From Eledone cirrhosa (lineage: Eukaryota > Mollusca > Cephalopoda > Octopoda > Eledonidae): DNA of 64,000 nucleotides. Shown here piece after piece: positions 30,085-43,631 of the stretch. The notes beneath the pieces are model-generated. The model did no database searches, had not been told where the DNA came from, and saw only the letters and a list, made by a program, of their open reading frames with translations. Position 1 is the stretch's first letter. Each line of letters opens with the position of its first letter. Location of the stretch: NCBI GenBank assembly GCA_964016885.1, contig OZ024743.1:184708403-184772402 (forward strand), given 5' to 3'. Both the position numbers and the translations under genes were made by a program.

Positions 30085-30880
30085 TTTCAACACTACTTCA
30101 ATAAACAAAAGGTATCACATGTGATGTAAATGCTTTATCCTGGCACACAAAATGGCAAATGCCTTACCCAGGAGGACAGTGGGGGAGATGTGCTGAAAAG
30201 GCCAGTCTTTCTTACAAGGCTTGTTCTTGCTCATGGGCAACTTCATCCAGATTGAAGTGAATAAGGAGGCAGTTTAGGTGCCTGGATGTGAGTTAGACAA
30301 AAAAGCTATCAGAAATCATTTGGTACTTTGTTAGTTTGTGATCTTCAGCCTGTTCGATGATGAAGCTAGAGTCATGTTTCTACTATGTTTAAGACAGTTT
30401 GATCTTTGATCAAATATTTTGTTGTGTACATTGTCCCAAACAGGATACAAAATAGGTATCTTTATTTCTAAACATGTATCAGTGGCTAAGTAGATAAGAA
30501 CATTATTACACTTAATTTAGAAATAAAGGTTCCTACTTTGAACCCTATCTGAAACTATATGCATTCAGGAACAGGAATAATACACCTGATGATAATCGAA
30601 GATCAAACCAATCAAAATATAGTAGATATAAAGATGAAGTTCTTCCTCTTTAAGATATAGTAGTCTACAGGGCTTATTTGGGTGGTAGACTTAATGAGTT
30701 GTCAGGTTTAACAGCACCTGCTCTGCAGGGGCTTATATTCTTTGTTCTAAGAATTCAGACCAGGTCTCTCATTCAAAGATACTTTTTCTTCCCACCAACT
30801 TCAGAGGTTCTGAAAACGGTTATGGACATTGCTTTTCTTCTTTGACAGAAAACATCACCATCATCATCATTTTTACACCC
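30085..30880. other. Intergenic DNA without recognised features
   Basis: No frame or repeat end recognised. Text near 30770-30840 (CCCACCAACTTCAGAGG) resembles 17615-17660, so it is probably an unnamed dispersed repeat. Confidence 0.4.
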
Positions 30881-30884
30881 ACTT

Positions 30885-31445
30885 TCAAACACATGGCAAC
30901 CTCTCTAGTGCTGATGATACAATAAAATGCACCTAGTACACTCTGTAAAGTAGTTTACCACTGCACAGTGACAGGAAACATAGAGAGGACACTTAAGGAC
31001 AAAACAACTTCTCTTGTGTTGGTCAAGTTAAGTTAAAGTCTGCCCAAACCATTAGGCCAGTGCTTATCTGCAGTTTCACTTTTCATCAATGGAAATACAA
31101 GATTTCCCTCTGGATTGGATAAACAGTCTATCACAGGGTTAATCACCAGCCACTGCTGATATTTAGTTTCAGTACTAGAGCAATGTGAAATGATGTATTT
31201 TGCTCAAGAACACAATGTGCCACTTGGTCCAGGAATTGAACTCTCGACATTATGATTGTTAAGTCCAATACTTTAACTACTGTGCCATGTACTCTCAGAT
31301 CTAGTGCTGGTGCCATGTTAAAATGCACATGCCCCATTCTATAAAGTTGTCAGTTTAATGAGAGACATCCAATTGTAGAAACCACACCAAAAATTGGAAT
31401 TTATGTGCATGACATGCTCTCTGAATATGAACTGACTTGAACTGT
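30885..31445 (+). repeat. SINE-like units around a second tRNA-like SINE
   Basis: Plus-strand unit pieces (AAAATGCACCTAGTACACTC at 30924; AGAGACATCCAATTGTAGAAA at 31361) flank a minus-strand tRNA-like SINE at about 31060-31292 (TGGCACAGTAGTTAAAGTAT, GAGAGTTCAATTCCTGGACC). Confidence 0.55.
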
Positions 31446-31514
31446 GATGATCAATTCTAAGATTAAAGTAGCCACTATGAGCTGCATATATATGATATAT
31501 ATACATATAATCAT

Positions 31515-31795
31515 CATCATCACTGTCTAGCGTTTATTTTCTATGCTAGCATGAGTTAAACAGATTATCAAGTACTGAGGCTTGACTAGTCAGGTGATTA
31601 CATCAAACTCATGTTCTGCTTTGGCTGGGTTTCAATGGATGCTTTTCCTAATGCCAACCATTTTACAGCATGTACAGAGTGGTCTGGGCACTTTTTTGTT
31701 GTGTCACCTACACAACCACTTTACAGTGGACTGGGCGCTTTTTGTCATGTCGCCATCACAACAACTTTACAGTGTAGGCTGGGAGCTTTGGTGGG
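31515..31795 (-). repeat. SINE-like unit or solo LINE 3' end
   Basis: Minus strand: repeated ...CTGTAAAGTGGTTGTGTAGG modules, GGAAAAGCATCCATTG, then TTAACTCATGCTAGCATAGA and a GATGATGATGAT tail at the 31510 side. Confidence 0.65.
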
Positions 31796-31907
31796 AAAGG
31801 TGTGTGGGGATTGGGGAGGTGTGTTTATGGGTATGTGTGAGGGGTAGAGTGTTAGGATATGAGAGGTGTATAAAAGTAGGGATGAAGGTGAATGAGGTCC
31901 ATACTAT

Positions 31908-33402
31908 ATCATCATCGTTTAACGTCCATGTTCCACGCTAGCATGGGTTTGGACGGGAATTTCCCCACTTGAGGCAAGATTAGTTGTCTTGCTCGTATAG
32001 GACTGTCTGGCGGGTTTTCTACGGCTGGATGCCCTTCCTAACACCAACCACATTTACAGTGTGGACTGGGAGGTTTTTACCGTGTTACCGACACGGCCAC
32101 ATTACAGCGTGGACTGTGTTTTTTCGTCGTGACATCTACACGACCTCATTTATTTAGGATTGGATGTTGTGGTACCAACATAACTTTACATCGAAAGGGG
32201 TGGTGTGGATAAGGTGGGGGTAGTGGGATGGGGGTGTATTTTGTTAGAGGTGCCTACTGACTGTAGGTTTCGCTTTGTACTTAGGCAAGGCGGGTCTTCT
32301 GTATAACTGTGTAGCGCCAAAGATCTCGGTCCAGTGACATTGTCTTGGAGAGGTGTAAGTGTGTGAGGTCGGAATTTATCAAGTCGCCCCAGGTTTTTCT
32401 GGGTCTGCCTACTCCGTGGCTACTGTCTATTTTTATTGCCCTGCACTTTTTTATACAGCTGTCGTCTTTCATGCAAATCATGTGACCATACCAACGTAGT
32501 CTTCTCTCGAGTAAACAACATCTGATCCCTCTTATTCCTAATTTCTCCCTTAGTTCGTTTATGCTTTGCCGTTCACGTATATTACTATTGCACATCCAAT
32601 GGAGCATGCAAGCTTCGTTCCTCTCCAGTCTGCGTATATCCTCTGCACACAATGCCCAAGTCTCACTGCTATGTAACATTGCTGTTCGTATGCAGGCATC
32701 ATACAGCCTGCCTTTCATTTTTAGAGAGAACCCTTTAGCGACCAATAGTGGTATAAGCTCTCTGAACTTTTTCCACCCTGTTCTGACTCTAGCTACTGTA
32801 CTTTCAGAGCACCCTCCACCACTGCTGATTTTGTCACCCAGGTAATGGAAGCTCTCCACTATTTCTATAGAACCATCTGTGCAATGGAATGAGCTAGTAT
32901 TCTGTGGGCACTTGCTGCTACTTATTGCACCAGAGCACCGGCCACATATAAAATCTATATTCTTAGTTAGCTTACCTGTGATCCCACTACATCCTTTATG
33001 CACCCATATTTGCATTTGGGACATAAAATGGAGTTTCTGCCTACTCCTTTCCTACACACTGAGCACGGCCATTTCCCAGATGGGACCAGTGCCCTATTTT
33101 CCTTCCTACAAACTAGAACTTTAGTCTTAGACAGGTTAATTTTTAGGCCTTTTGATTCTAGGCCATGCTTCTATGTTTGGAATTTCTACTCTAGCTCGGC
33201 CATTGATTCAGCTACGAGCGTTAGATCATCTGCATATAGGAGTTCCCATGGGCAGCCGGTCTTGAACTCCTCTGTTATAGCCTGAAGGGCAATAATAAAT
33301 AGTAGGGGGCTAAGAACGGAGCCCTGATGAACACCAACTTTTACGCTAAACTCTTCACTATATTCGTTGTTAATTCTAACCTTGCTGACTGTTTCTTTAT
33401 AC
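31908..33402 (-). pseudogene. PHD-RTE LINE copy P5 (subfamily I), 5'-truncated
   Basis: Right to left: RT from MYKETVSKVRINNEYSEEF through VGVHQGSVLSPLLF and ELLYADDLTLVAES; the PHD finger region is frameshifted; then a 247-codon frame with WVHKGCSGITGKLTKN, CGRCSG, GSIEIVESFHYLGD, SSETWAL, GRPRKTW; then the 3' UTR and AAACGATGATGATATAG. It is nearly identical to P7. The 5' end stops in a short (TA)n at 33402, where the 1.85 kb inverted repeat begins. Confidence 0.88.
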
Positions 33403-33404
33403 AT

Positions 33405-33627
33405 ATATATATATATAGTAAGTGAACAACACAAAATATAACTACTCCATTACCAAAGGTTTCTGGATCCCAGACAATATTTTGTGTTGTTCACTTTCTA
33501 ATTAAAAAGCTCTGTTCTATACATAGAACACTTTTTTCCTTTGCTTTTCCTTCGGAATTACCTAACATGTATATATATATAGTAATAATAAATGTGAAGA
33601 CTAAAATCTGAAGAGGGCTCAATAAAG

Positions 33628-33665
<38 letters not shown>

Positions 33666-33772
33666 TGTAGAGCAAAACGCCAGCACCAACAGTTTTGCAA
33701 GAGATGTCAACATGAATGGACCTGTTATTTTTATCTAAAGACATTTTTTCCAATTCCAACCCGCCCGTCCCC

Positions 33773-33813
<41 letters not shown>

Positions 33814-34852
33814 ATATATATACGTGTGTGTGTGTGTGTGTGTGCTCCCGGATTGTACTTCTCCCTCCTACCTTCCTACTTCCTCAATTCACCTTTTCCT
33901 AGTAAGTAGAAGGGAAAACAGAGCCCTGATCCCCTCAGGGAATGGCCTTGCTCAGTGTGTAGGAAATTTGTAGGTAGAAATTCCTTCCTCTATGCCAAAT
34001 ACAAACTATGAGCACACAAGAGAGTGCTTCAGCCTGTGTTCATGGGAAGGCGAGTATTCTGTATTACTGCATAACACCAGAGATCTTGGTCCTGTGAGAG
34101 GTGCACATGTGCAAGGTCTAACTACATCACCTCATCCTAAGTCTTCCTACTCCATAGCTTCCATCAACTTTGAGCACTCTGCACCTTTTTATACAGCTGT
34201 CATCCTTCATACTCATCACATGTCCAAACCAAGGCAATCTCCTCTCCTGCACACTGAATCTGATTCCTCTTATGCCTAGTTTCTCTCTCAGTTCGTTTCT
34301 GCTTTGCCATTCACGTATATTACTATTACACATCCATCGGAGCAAGCAAGCTTCATTTCTTTTCAATCTCTGCAAGTCCTCTGCACACAGTGTCCAGGTC
34401 TTACTACCATTAAACATTGTTGCTCGTATACATGCATTATACAATCTGCCTGAACTTCTCACTCTGGCTATTGTACTTTCAGAACACCCACCTCTGCTGC
34501 TAATTTGGTCACCCAGGCAGCAGAAGCTATCTATTGCTTTTACCAAACTTTCCCATAATTTGATAGTACTTGTTTCCTGTGGTCATTTGCTGCTTACTGC
34601 TCTGATGCAACAACTATATGTAAAACCTACGTTCTTAGCTAAACTACCTGAGATCCCACTCTCTTGTGTGCTCATAGTTTACATTTGGCATAGAGGAAGG
34701 AATTTCTACCTACAAATTTCCTACACACTGAGCAAGGCCATTCCTTGAGGGGGATCAGGGCTCTGTTTTCCCTTCTACTTACTAGGAAAAGGTGAATTGA
34801 GGAAGTAGGAAGGTAGGAGGGAGAAGTACAATCCGGGAACACACACACACAC

Positions 34853-34901
<49 letters not shown>

Positions 34902-35247
34902 GGGGACGGGCGGGTTGGAATTGGAAAAAATGTCTTCAGATAAAAATAACAGGTCCATTCATGTTGACATCTCTTGCAAAACTGTTGGTGCTGGCGTTTT
35001 GCTCTACAGGTTTATATATATATATATATATATATATAATCTTTATTGAGCCCTCTTCAGATTTTAGTCTTCACATTTATTATTACTATATATATATACA
35101 TGTTAGGTAATTCCGAAGGAAAAGCAAAGGAAAAAAGTGTTCTATGTATAGAACAGAGCTTTTTAATTAGAAAGTGAACAACACAAAATATTGTCTGGAA
35201 TCCAGAAACCTTTGGTAATGGAGTAGTTATATTTTGTGTTGTTCACT

Positions 35248-35262
<15 letters not shown>
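33405..35262. repeat. 1.86 kb inverted repeat with 0.6 kb arms (foldback 3)
   Basis: The left arm 33405-34026 and right arm 34657-35262 are near-identical reverse complements, each with the same series of modules (GTGAACAACACAAAATA, CGCCAGCACCAACAGTTTTG, CCGCCCGTCCCC, TGTGTGTG). The inner ends of both arms are LINE sequence; the 630-base loop continues that LINE. Confidence 0.92.
33899..34795 (-). pseudogene. PHD-RTE LINE copy P6, split by the inverted repeat
   Basis: On the minus strand 34795-34657 (right arm) gives the start of the PHD finger region (SRRENRALIP, WPCSVCRK), and 34656-34030 (loop) gives GGCSESTIARVR, CLLRWMCNSNIREWQS, LPWFGHVMSMKDDSCIKRC and the protein end. The left arm 33899-34026 is an inverted second copy of the finger segment. 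Coding is degraded by a deletion and shifts. Confidence 0.8.
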
Positions 35263-35276
<14 letters not shown>

Positions 35277-35278
<2 letters not shown>

Positions 35279-37769
35279 ATCATCGTTTAACGTCCATTTT
35301 CCACGCTAGCATGAGTCTGGATGGGAATTATCCACTTGAGGCAAGATTGGTTGTCTTGCAGGTTTTCTATGGATGCCCTTCCTAACACCAACCACGTTTA
35401 CAGTGTGGACTGGGAGGTTTTTACCGTGTTGCCTACAGGGCCACATTACAGCGTGGACTGTGTGTTTTTTTTTCGTGACACCTACCCGACCTCATTTATT
35501 TCAGACTGGATGTTGTGGTACCAACATAATTTCACATTTTAGGGGATGGTGTAGATGGGTGGGGGTAGTGGGACGGGGGTGTATTTTGTTAGAGGTGCCT
35601 ACTGACTGTAGGTTTCGCTTTGTACTTAGGCAAGGCGGGTCTTCTGTATTACTGAGTACCGCCAAAGATCTCGGTCCAGTGACATTGTCTTGGAGAGGTG
35701 TGTGTGAGGTCGGAATTTATCAAGTCGTCCCAGGTTTTTCTGGGTCTGCCTACTCCGTGGCTACCGTCTATTTTTATCGCCCTGCACTTTTTTATACAGC
35801 TGTTGTCTTTCATGCGCATCACGTGACCGTACCAACGTAGTCTTCTCTCGAGTAAACAACTGATCCCTCTTATTCCTAATTTCTCCCTTAGTTCGTTTAT
35901 GCTTTGCCGTTCACGTATATTACTATTACACATCCAGCGGAGCATGCAAGCTTCGTTTCTCTCCAGTCTGCATATATCCTCTGCACACAATGCCCAGGTC
36001 TCACTGCCATGCAACATTGCTGTTCGTATGCAGGCATCATACAGCCTGCCTTTCATTTTTAGAGAGAACCCTTTAGCGGCCAATAGTGGTATAAGCTCTC
36101 TGAACTTTTTCCATCCCGTTCTGACTCTAGCTACTGTACTTTCAGAGCACCCTCCCCCACTGCTGATTTTGTCACCCAGGTAATGGAAGCTCTCCACTAT
36201 TTCTATAGAACCATCTGTGCAATGGAATGAGCTAGTATTCTGTGGGCACTTGCTGCTACTTATTGCACCAGAGCACCGGCCACATATAAAGTCTATATTC
36301 TTAGTTAGCTTACCTGTGATCCCACTACATCTTTTATGCACCCATATTTGCATTTGGGACATAAAATGGAGTTTCTGCCTACTCCTTTCCTACACACTGA
36401 GCATGGCAATTTCCCAGATGGGACCGGTGCCCTATTTTCCTTCCTACAAACTAGAACTTTAGTCTTAGACAAGTTAACTTTAAGGCCTTTTGATTCTAGG
36501 CCATGCTTCCATGTTTGGAATTTCTTCTCTAGTTCCGCCATTGATTCAGCTACGAGCGTTAGATCATCTGCATATAGGAGTTCCCATGGGCAGCCGGTCT
36601 TGAACTCCTCTGTTATAGCCTGAAGGGCAATAATAAATAGTAGGGGGCTAAGGACGGAGCCCTGATGAACACCAACTTTTACGCTAAACTCTTCACTATA
36701 TTCCTTGTTAATTCTAACCTTGCTGACTGTTTCTTTATACATGGCTTGTATAGCTCTCACAAGCCATTCATCAACACCTAGTTTTCTAAGGTTCTAAGGG
36801 CCCACCAGATAATCGAGCAGAGTACTCTGTCAAAGGCTTTCTCCAAGTCAACAAAGGCTAAGGGGTTTACTTTTAACTAGGTACTGCTCCTGTAGTTGTC
36901 GTACAATGAAGAGAGCGTCTGTTGTACTTTTACCTGACAAACCTGAATTGCATTTCGTCTAGATCAATTCGCTCTCTGATTAGTTGCGCTATTACTTTTT
37001 CTGTGACCTTCATGACCTGGTCAATTAATTTAATGCTTCTATAGTTTCCCCTATCTAGGGCATCACCTTTACCCTTGTAGCAGTTAATGATAATGCTGCT
37101 GCGCCAGTCCTTCGGAACGACCCCATTCTGTATGACTTGGTTTACTATCCGAGTGACCATAGTGTGTCCCACCGTTCCAGATGCTTTCAGCATTTCAGCA
37201 ACTATTTCCAAAGGCCCGGCCGCCTTGCTCCTTCATGTCTTTGATCGCCTTACTTATTATACTACCTTCAACTTGCACTGCTGGTCCCTCTATTGGGTCG
37301 ATGTGGGGGAGACTGTCTTTCTCCCAATTATTCTCCTCATTTAGTAGCCTTTCGTAGTGACACTTCCAAGCTTCCTTCTTATCAGCGTCAGTGATTGCAA
37401 GTACACCATCATCATTAAGGACACACTTTTCCCCGTGACACATTGCCTACGTTTTTGGTCCTCGCGTTGTAGAACATGCTTGAACTTTCTTTCCTCTGCT
37501 TCCCTTCTTGCGAAGTACACTTGTCTCCTAGCTTCCCTCCTGGCCACTTGATAGTCTTCTCTACTTCCCCCATCCCACCATACTTTCCAAGCCTGCTTTT
37601 TGGCCTTAATTGACTCCTCCACCACCACGTTACTCTCCTCCTGCCTATAGGCCTGCTCCAGCCACAGACTTCATCTGCTGCCTTCAGCAGGTTAGCTTTC
37701 AGGAATTCCCACTGTTCCTCTATATTGTACGACTCTAATTGCTCTTCCTTACTGTCGAAAGCATCAAGT

Positions 37770-37770
<1 letters not shown>
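35277..37770 (-). pseudogene. PHD-RTE LINE copy P7 (subfamily I)
   Basis: Right to left: end of the endonuclease linker (about 37760, then VVEESIKAKKQAWKVWWDGG), REARRQVYFARREAEERKFK, KCVLNDDGVLAI, IVAEMLKASGTVGHTM, RT with YADDLTLVAES, PHD finger CSVC...CPKC, C-terminal 237-codon frame with GRPRKTW, 3' UTR, AAACGATGAT at 35277. At least five frame breaks. The 5' end stops at a (GA)n tract. The 3' end abuts the (TA)n at the edge of foldback 3. Confidence 0.88.

Positions 37771-37771
<1 letters not shown>

Positions 37772-37840
<69 letters not shown>
37772..37840. repeat. (GA)n microsatellite
   Basis: A pure GA run of about 68 bases at the 5' junction of LINE P7. Confidence 0.97.
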
Positions 37841-37845
<5 letters not shown>

Positions 37846-38159
37846 GGAATATGCATGGTAGTATAGATAGACGAGTTGATCTGGTAATAGATCAACTCAA
37901 AATGTTCATTGCAGAGGTTTGCAGTTTGTTTTCCTGTAACTGACACTGCATTGTGTCACAAGGCGAAGATGTTTAGATCCATGGTACCATACTCTATAGA
38001 CGCTAACACTTACCTTTGGAAGATGAAATATACATATTGCACAAGCTTACATGACACATGAATGCACATGTGCATACACACATACACACAGATCTGTTGA
38101 AACATATTGAAACCAGTAAATAAAAAGGAACACATTTAACAACTGAAATCATTTTCTAC

Positions 38160-38300
38160 CATTTATTGTCATCACCACCATCGTTATCGTCAACACCCAT
38201 CATTATTATCATTATTCTCATTACCATTGTCATGAAAATTATCATCATCCTCATCCTCATCATTCTCCTCATTATTATCAACAGTATCTAAATTGAAGTT
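38160..38300. repeat. Imperfect trinucleotide (ATC/ATT) tract
   Basis: Low-complexity CATCATTATTATC text without unit phasing. It lies roughly 700-830 bases downstream of the TPD52 stop, so it could be within the 3' UTR. Confidence 0.7.
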
Positions 38301-38994
38301 TCATCCTTCATCCATCATCAATAAGTTGACTTAATGTGTTAGCAGAGAACAGTGGTTAGTAAAGAAGGTTAGAGCCACAGATGAATAAACATCAGTAGCT
38401 AACCACTCAGGCTGTTTTTGCTGCACATAGCTCCTACATAAACAGACAATTTACAATCATACCAATACATTAAGTCAGGAGAAAAAAGGGTCAGTGATGC
38501 AAATCTGCCAAGAAAGATATGTTCATCGGCATATATATATGCCAAAAGATGAATTCATCACAAGAAAAGGCTAAAGAAGAGATTATATGGGGGAATGATT
38601 TAAAAAAAAAAGGACCATATTATTGATATTATTATTATTAAATGTGTCTATATGGTTTAATTTTTTTTAATGATCATTAAAACTAACTAAATGAAATATT
38701 GGGGAAAATATGTCATGTTCTTTTTTAAATTTAATTTTCTTTGGGGATGGAGTGAAGAACTATTTTAAATATATATATTCCTGTTAAAAATAGCTTCAGT
38801 TATATTACTTAATACAACCAAAGCTTTTAATCCTGGTTAGTAAACTGGAAGCAACTGTCCCAAAATAAAATAAAAAAAAAAGTCTTGAGAAAAAGACTGG
38901 AATAAAAACCAGCTGCAATAATAGGAATACAGGAGGAAGTAGTAAAAGTAGAATGTTCATGGAAATAAACAGCTTTTCTATTGAAGTTCAATGT
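38300..38994 (-). other. Probable TPD52 3' flank or UTR
   Basis: AT-rich DNA without repeats. ATTAAA on the minus strand near 38830 is a possible weak polyadenylation signal; TTTATT at about 38162 (AATAAA on the minus strand) is another candidate. Confidence 0.3.
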
Positions 38995-39117
38995 CTACAG
39001 TCGTACCTTCTCTTCAGGCAGAGGAGGATTATCCTCGGATCGTGGGGTACTTGGTTCACTGGATGCCTGGAAACTTTCATTGAGGCTCTGGTTGGATTTG
39101 CTACCTTTCACTCGAGA
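38995..39117 (-). CDS. TPD52-family terminal exon
   Basis: Forty codons plus TAG after TACTTGCAG. It starts SRVKGSKSNQSLNESF and ends PPLPEEKVRL; the PLPE ending resembles human D52 (EPLPEKTQESL). Confidence 0.85.
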   Translation of the reverse strand, partial: SRVKGSKSNQSLNESFQASSEPSTPRSEDNPPLPEEKVRL

Positions 39118-42100
39118 CTGCAAGTAAAGAGTAAAATGAAAAGATTTTGTATACATGTCATAAATATTAAAACATTTTCTTGTCTGGTTGTAACATCCCA
39201 CAGGCATCTCATAATTAAGCTGGTGTTTGGAATATAACTTAACAAAGGCTCTTACATAAAATTATAATGGAAGGTTTTTAGATAAATATAAAAACACTTT
39301 AAAACAAATTGCTTTGTACCATAGAATCAAGGGTAGGTTCAGATGGCTTGGTATCAAAAACGGTTAACCCTTTCATTACCATATTTTTTTAACACTTTGA
39401 AAATACACAAGAATTTGGAGGAATTTAAAATTATAAAACTGGTGTTTGAAACATAACTTAAAGGTTCTTACATACGATTAAGATGGAAAGTTTTTAGATA
39501 AACATAAACACGTTAAAATAAAGAGCTTAATATTGTTGAATCAGAGACAGTTTGAGGTTTGAGGTTTGGTATCAAAAGGGTTAATAAACAGAACAAAATA
39601 ATTTTATATATTTCTATCACAATCAGTAAACATTTCCATTTCTAATAAACTGGACATTAAAAAAAATTGTGACAGAAAAATGTTAGATAATGAATAGTCA
39701 TGACTGAAGGTACAAGCACCCTAACACCCACATTCCTAGCAAATACTATCTGTTAAATTGTTAGATATAAAGCTATGAATAAAAGGGCTATCACAAAATG
39801 AATGGCAAAAATGACATTTCTAATAGTTTTCATACATCTGAAATAAAAAGAGCAATATATATAGAGTGCATAATTTTCAAAACATGGGACACTGAGATGA
39901 CATGATAGTTGTGTCTTTCTCATGAGTAATAGCAGAATGAGGAAAAAAAATTAATAAGGAACTGCTACAATCATGAATCAAAAACTGATTATCTCTTATG
40001 TTCAAATGGTTAGTTTTGGATCATGCACAACAAAACTCCACACATATAATGGAGCAGAAATGGCACAATGTGGTATTCACGCCTTTGCCAAGGGTATTAA
40101 TAGTATAAGTAATGTGAAATTAGTTCAATCAGGAGTCAATATCAAGCCATGGACTTGGTTTACTACACCATGGGGTTTGTCAAATAAGAACAGCAATAAC
40201 CAGAACAGACTTAGAATATTCAAGGAAGGGTGGAGAGAATTTCAATTTGAAACAGAGTGTTGGTATGGGTGTGGTGATAACAAAGTTCACTTTGGAATCA
40301 CATGTTTTGGGGTTTATAAATAAAGTACTTCAGCAGGATTTGAACATAGAACCCAGAGAGTCAGAACAAATACCTCAAAGCATTCTTTCTGATGACTGCC
40401 AATTCACTGCCTAATAACTCTGCCAATTTATCACCTAATGTCTTTGCCAATTCACATAAGGAGAAAATATCTCTACTGCCCCCACCTGCTATTTTGGAGT
40501 TGGGATTTCAAAATACTAGGACTAATAACAGTGAAAGGGAAAGAAGCAGAGAAGGTGCAATAACACATCTAACATAAACCAAGCATGGATTATGGTTATT
40601 TTAAAATGTTATGGAGGGATTTTTTTCTACATATTTTACTCACACTTGCTGAAATCTCTTCTGACGAATTCACCTCAGTGGCATCCTGAAGATGGAACCA
40701 CAAGGGGAATTTAAGACAATCTAGTAGTCACCCTGAGTTTCCAGATACCATTAAAAAATGGAAGCAGGAAACTCAGAGAAGTGATGGAAATGAAAGACAG
40801 CTTCAAATAAATAATACATGTATTGAGTACTTTTTTCTCTTGTCATTCAATCCCATATATATATTATACACACACACACACATACATATATATATATACA
40901 CATATATATATATTATATATATATATACACATATATATATATTATATATATATACGCACACATATATATATATATATAGATATTAGATATATATACATTA
41001 TATATACACACACACACACACACATATATATATATTAGATATATATACATTATATATATATATACACACATATATATTATATATATATACACACACACGC
41101 ATATTATATATATATACACACATATATATTATATATATATACACACACACACATATACATACACACACACACATATATACACACATACACACATATATAT
41201 ATATATATATATAATTTTATTCTAAGTTAAGATTCTATTGGTTTTTTTCCCTGGATTACACAAAATTTGTGGATAAAGTTTCTGTCTCGACTTTTTTTGA
41301 ATTGAGATTGAATTATTTTTTCCCATATCTTACGTTAAATATTTACCATCTTGATGTAATAGTCACTTATATGTATGAATTACTGTTGGCTTCTTGCTCA
41401 GATTAATTTCTCTATTTTCATTTATATATATTATATATATATGCACACACAGACATATATATATATATATCATCATCATCATCATCATCATCAGGTTTAG
41501 CGTCCGTGTTCCACGCTTGCATGGGTTTGGACGGGGGTTTTCCCACTTGAGGCAAGAGTGGTTGTCTTGCTCGCATAGGACTGTCTGGCGGGTTTTCTAC
41601 AGTTGGATGCCCTTCCTAACACCAACCACATTTACAGTGTGGGGCTGGGAGGTTTTTACCGTGTTGCCTACACGGCCACATTACAGCGTGGACTGTCTGG
41701 CGGGTTTTCTACAGCTGGATGCCCTTCCTAACACCAACCACATTTACAGTGTGGGGCTGGGAGGTTTTTACCGTGTTGCCTACACGGCCACATTTACAGC
41801 GTGGACTGTGTGTTTTTTGTCGTGACACCTACACAATCTCATTTGTTTCGGCCTGGATGTTGTGGGACCAACATAACTTTACATTGAAAGGGGCGGTGTG
41901 GGTGGGGTGGAGGTGGTGGGACGGGGGTGTGTTTTGATAGAGATGCCTACTGACTGTAGTAGGTTTTTACTTTGTATTTAGGTAAGGCGGGTCTTCTGTA
42001 TTACTGAGTACCGCCAAAGGTCTCGGTCCAGTGACATTGTCTTGGAGAGGTGTAAGTGTGTGAGGTCGGAATTTATCAGCTCGTCCCATGTTTTTCTGGG

Positions 42101-43592
42101 TCTGCCTACTCCGTGGCTACCGTCTATCTTTATTGCCCTGCACTTTGTTATACAGCTGTCGTCTTTCATGCGCATCACGTGACCGTACCAACATAGCCTT
42201 CTCTCGAGTAAACAACATCTGATCCCTCTTATTTCTAATTTTTTCCTTAGTTCGTTTATGCTTTGCCGTTCACGTATATTACTATTGCACATCCAGCGGA
42301 GCATGCAAGCTTCGTTCCTCTCTAGTCTGCGTATATCCTCTGCACACAATGCCCAGGTCTCACTGCCATGCAGCATTGCTGTTCGTATGCAGGCATCGTA
42401 TAACCTGCCTTTCATTTTTAGGGAGAACCCTCTAGCGGCTAATAGTGGTATAAGCTCTCTGAACTTTTTCCATCCAGTTCTGACTCTAGCTACTGTACTT
42501 TCAGAGCACCCTCCCCCACTGCTGATTTTGTCACCCAGATAACGGAAGCTGTCCACTATTTCTATAGAACCCTCTGCGCAGTTGAAGGAGCTAGTATTTC
42601 GTGGGCACTTGCTGCTACTTATTGCACCAGAGCACCGGCCACATGTAAAATCTATGTTCTTAGTTAGCTTACCTGTGATCCCACTACATCTTTTATGCAC
42701 CCATACTTTGCATTTGGGACATAAAATGGAGTTTCTACCTACGCCTTTCCTACACACTGAGCATGGCCATTTCCCAGATGGGACCGCCGCCTTATTTTCT
42801 TTCCTACAAACTAGAACTTTAGTCTTAGCCAGGTTAATTTTAAGGCCTTTTGATTCTAGGCCGTGCTTCCATGTTTGGAATTTCTTCTCTAGTTCCGCCA
42901 TTGATTCAGCTACGAGCGTTAGATCATCTGCATATAGGAGTTCCCATGGGCAGCCGGTCTTGAACTCCTCTGTTATAGCCTGAAGGGCAATAATAAATAG
43001 TAGGGGGCTAAGAACAGAGCCCTGATGGACACCAACTTTTATGCTAAACTCTTCACTATATTCGTTGTTAATTCTAACCTTACTGACTGTTTCTTTATAC
43101 ATGGCTTGTATAGCTCTCACAAGCCATTCGTCAACACCTAGTTTTCTAAGAGACCACCAGATAATGGAACGGGGGACTCTGTCGAAGGCTTTCTCCAAGT
43201 CGACGAAAGCTAAGTATAGGGGTTTACTTTTAGCTAGGTACTTCTCCTGTAGTTGTCGTACAATGAAAAGAGCGTCTGTGGTACTTTTGCCTGACACAAA
43301 CCCGAACTGCATTTCATCTAGATCAATTCTCTCTCTGATTAGTTGCGCTATTACTTTTTCCGTGACCTTCATGACCTGGTCGATTAATTTAATGCCTCTA
43401 TAGTTACTCCTATCTAGGGCATCTCCATTTCCCTTATAGCAGTTAACGATGATGCTGCTACGCCATTCCTTCGGAACAACCCCATTCTGTACGACTTGGT
43501 TAACTATCCGGGTGACCATGGTGTGTCCCACCGAACCAGATGCCTTCAGCATCTCAGCAACTATTTCCGAAGGCCCAGCCGCCTTACCCGTC

Positions 43593-43631
<39 letters not shown>

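Noticed and set aside
31908..37770. P5 and P7 as one LINE split by foldback 3
   Set aside because: Both contain the finger, C terminus and 3' UTR in full, so they are two copies in the same orientation and not halves of one element.
39973..40323. A 116-codon plus-strand frame in the last TPD52 intron region
   Set aside because: No motif, no splice sites and a fading into SINE text at its end; chance open frame in AT-rich DNA.
40823..41192. Tyr/Ile-rich open frames in microsatellites (also at 3739, 4275, 10286, 33716, 47073, 61399)
   Set aside because: They are translations of (TA)n and (CA)n runs; only where real protein motifs follow, as at 47073-47310 and 61403-61504, was the non-repeat part used.
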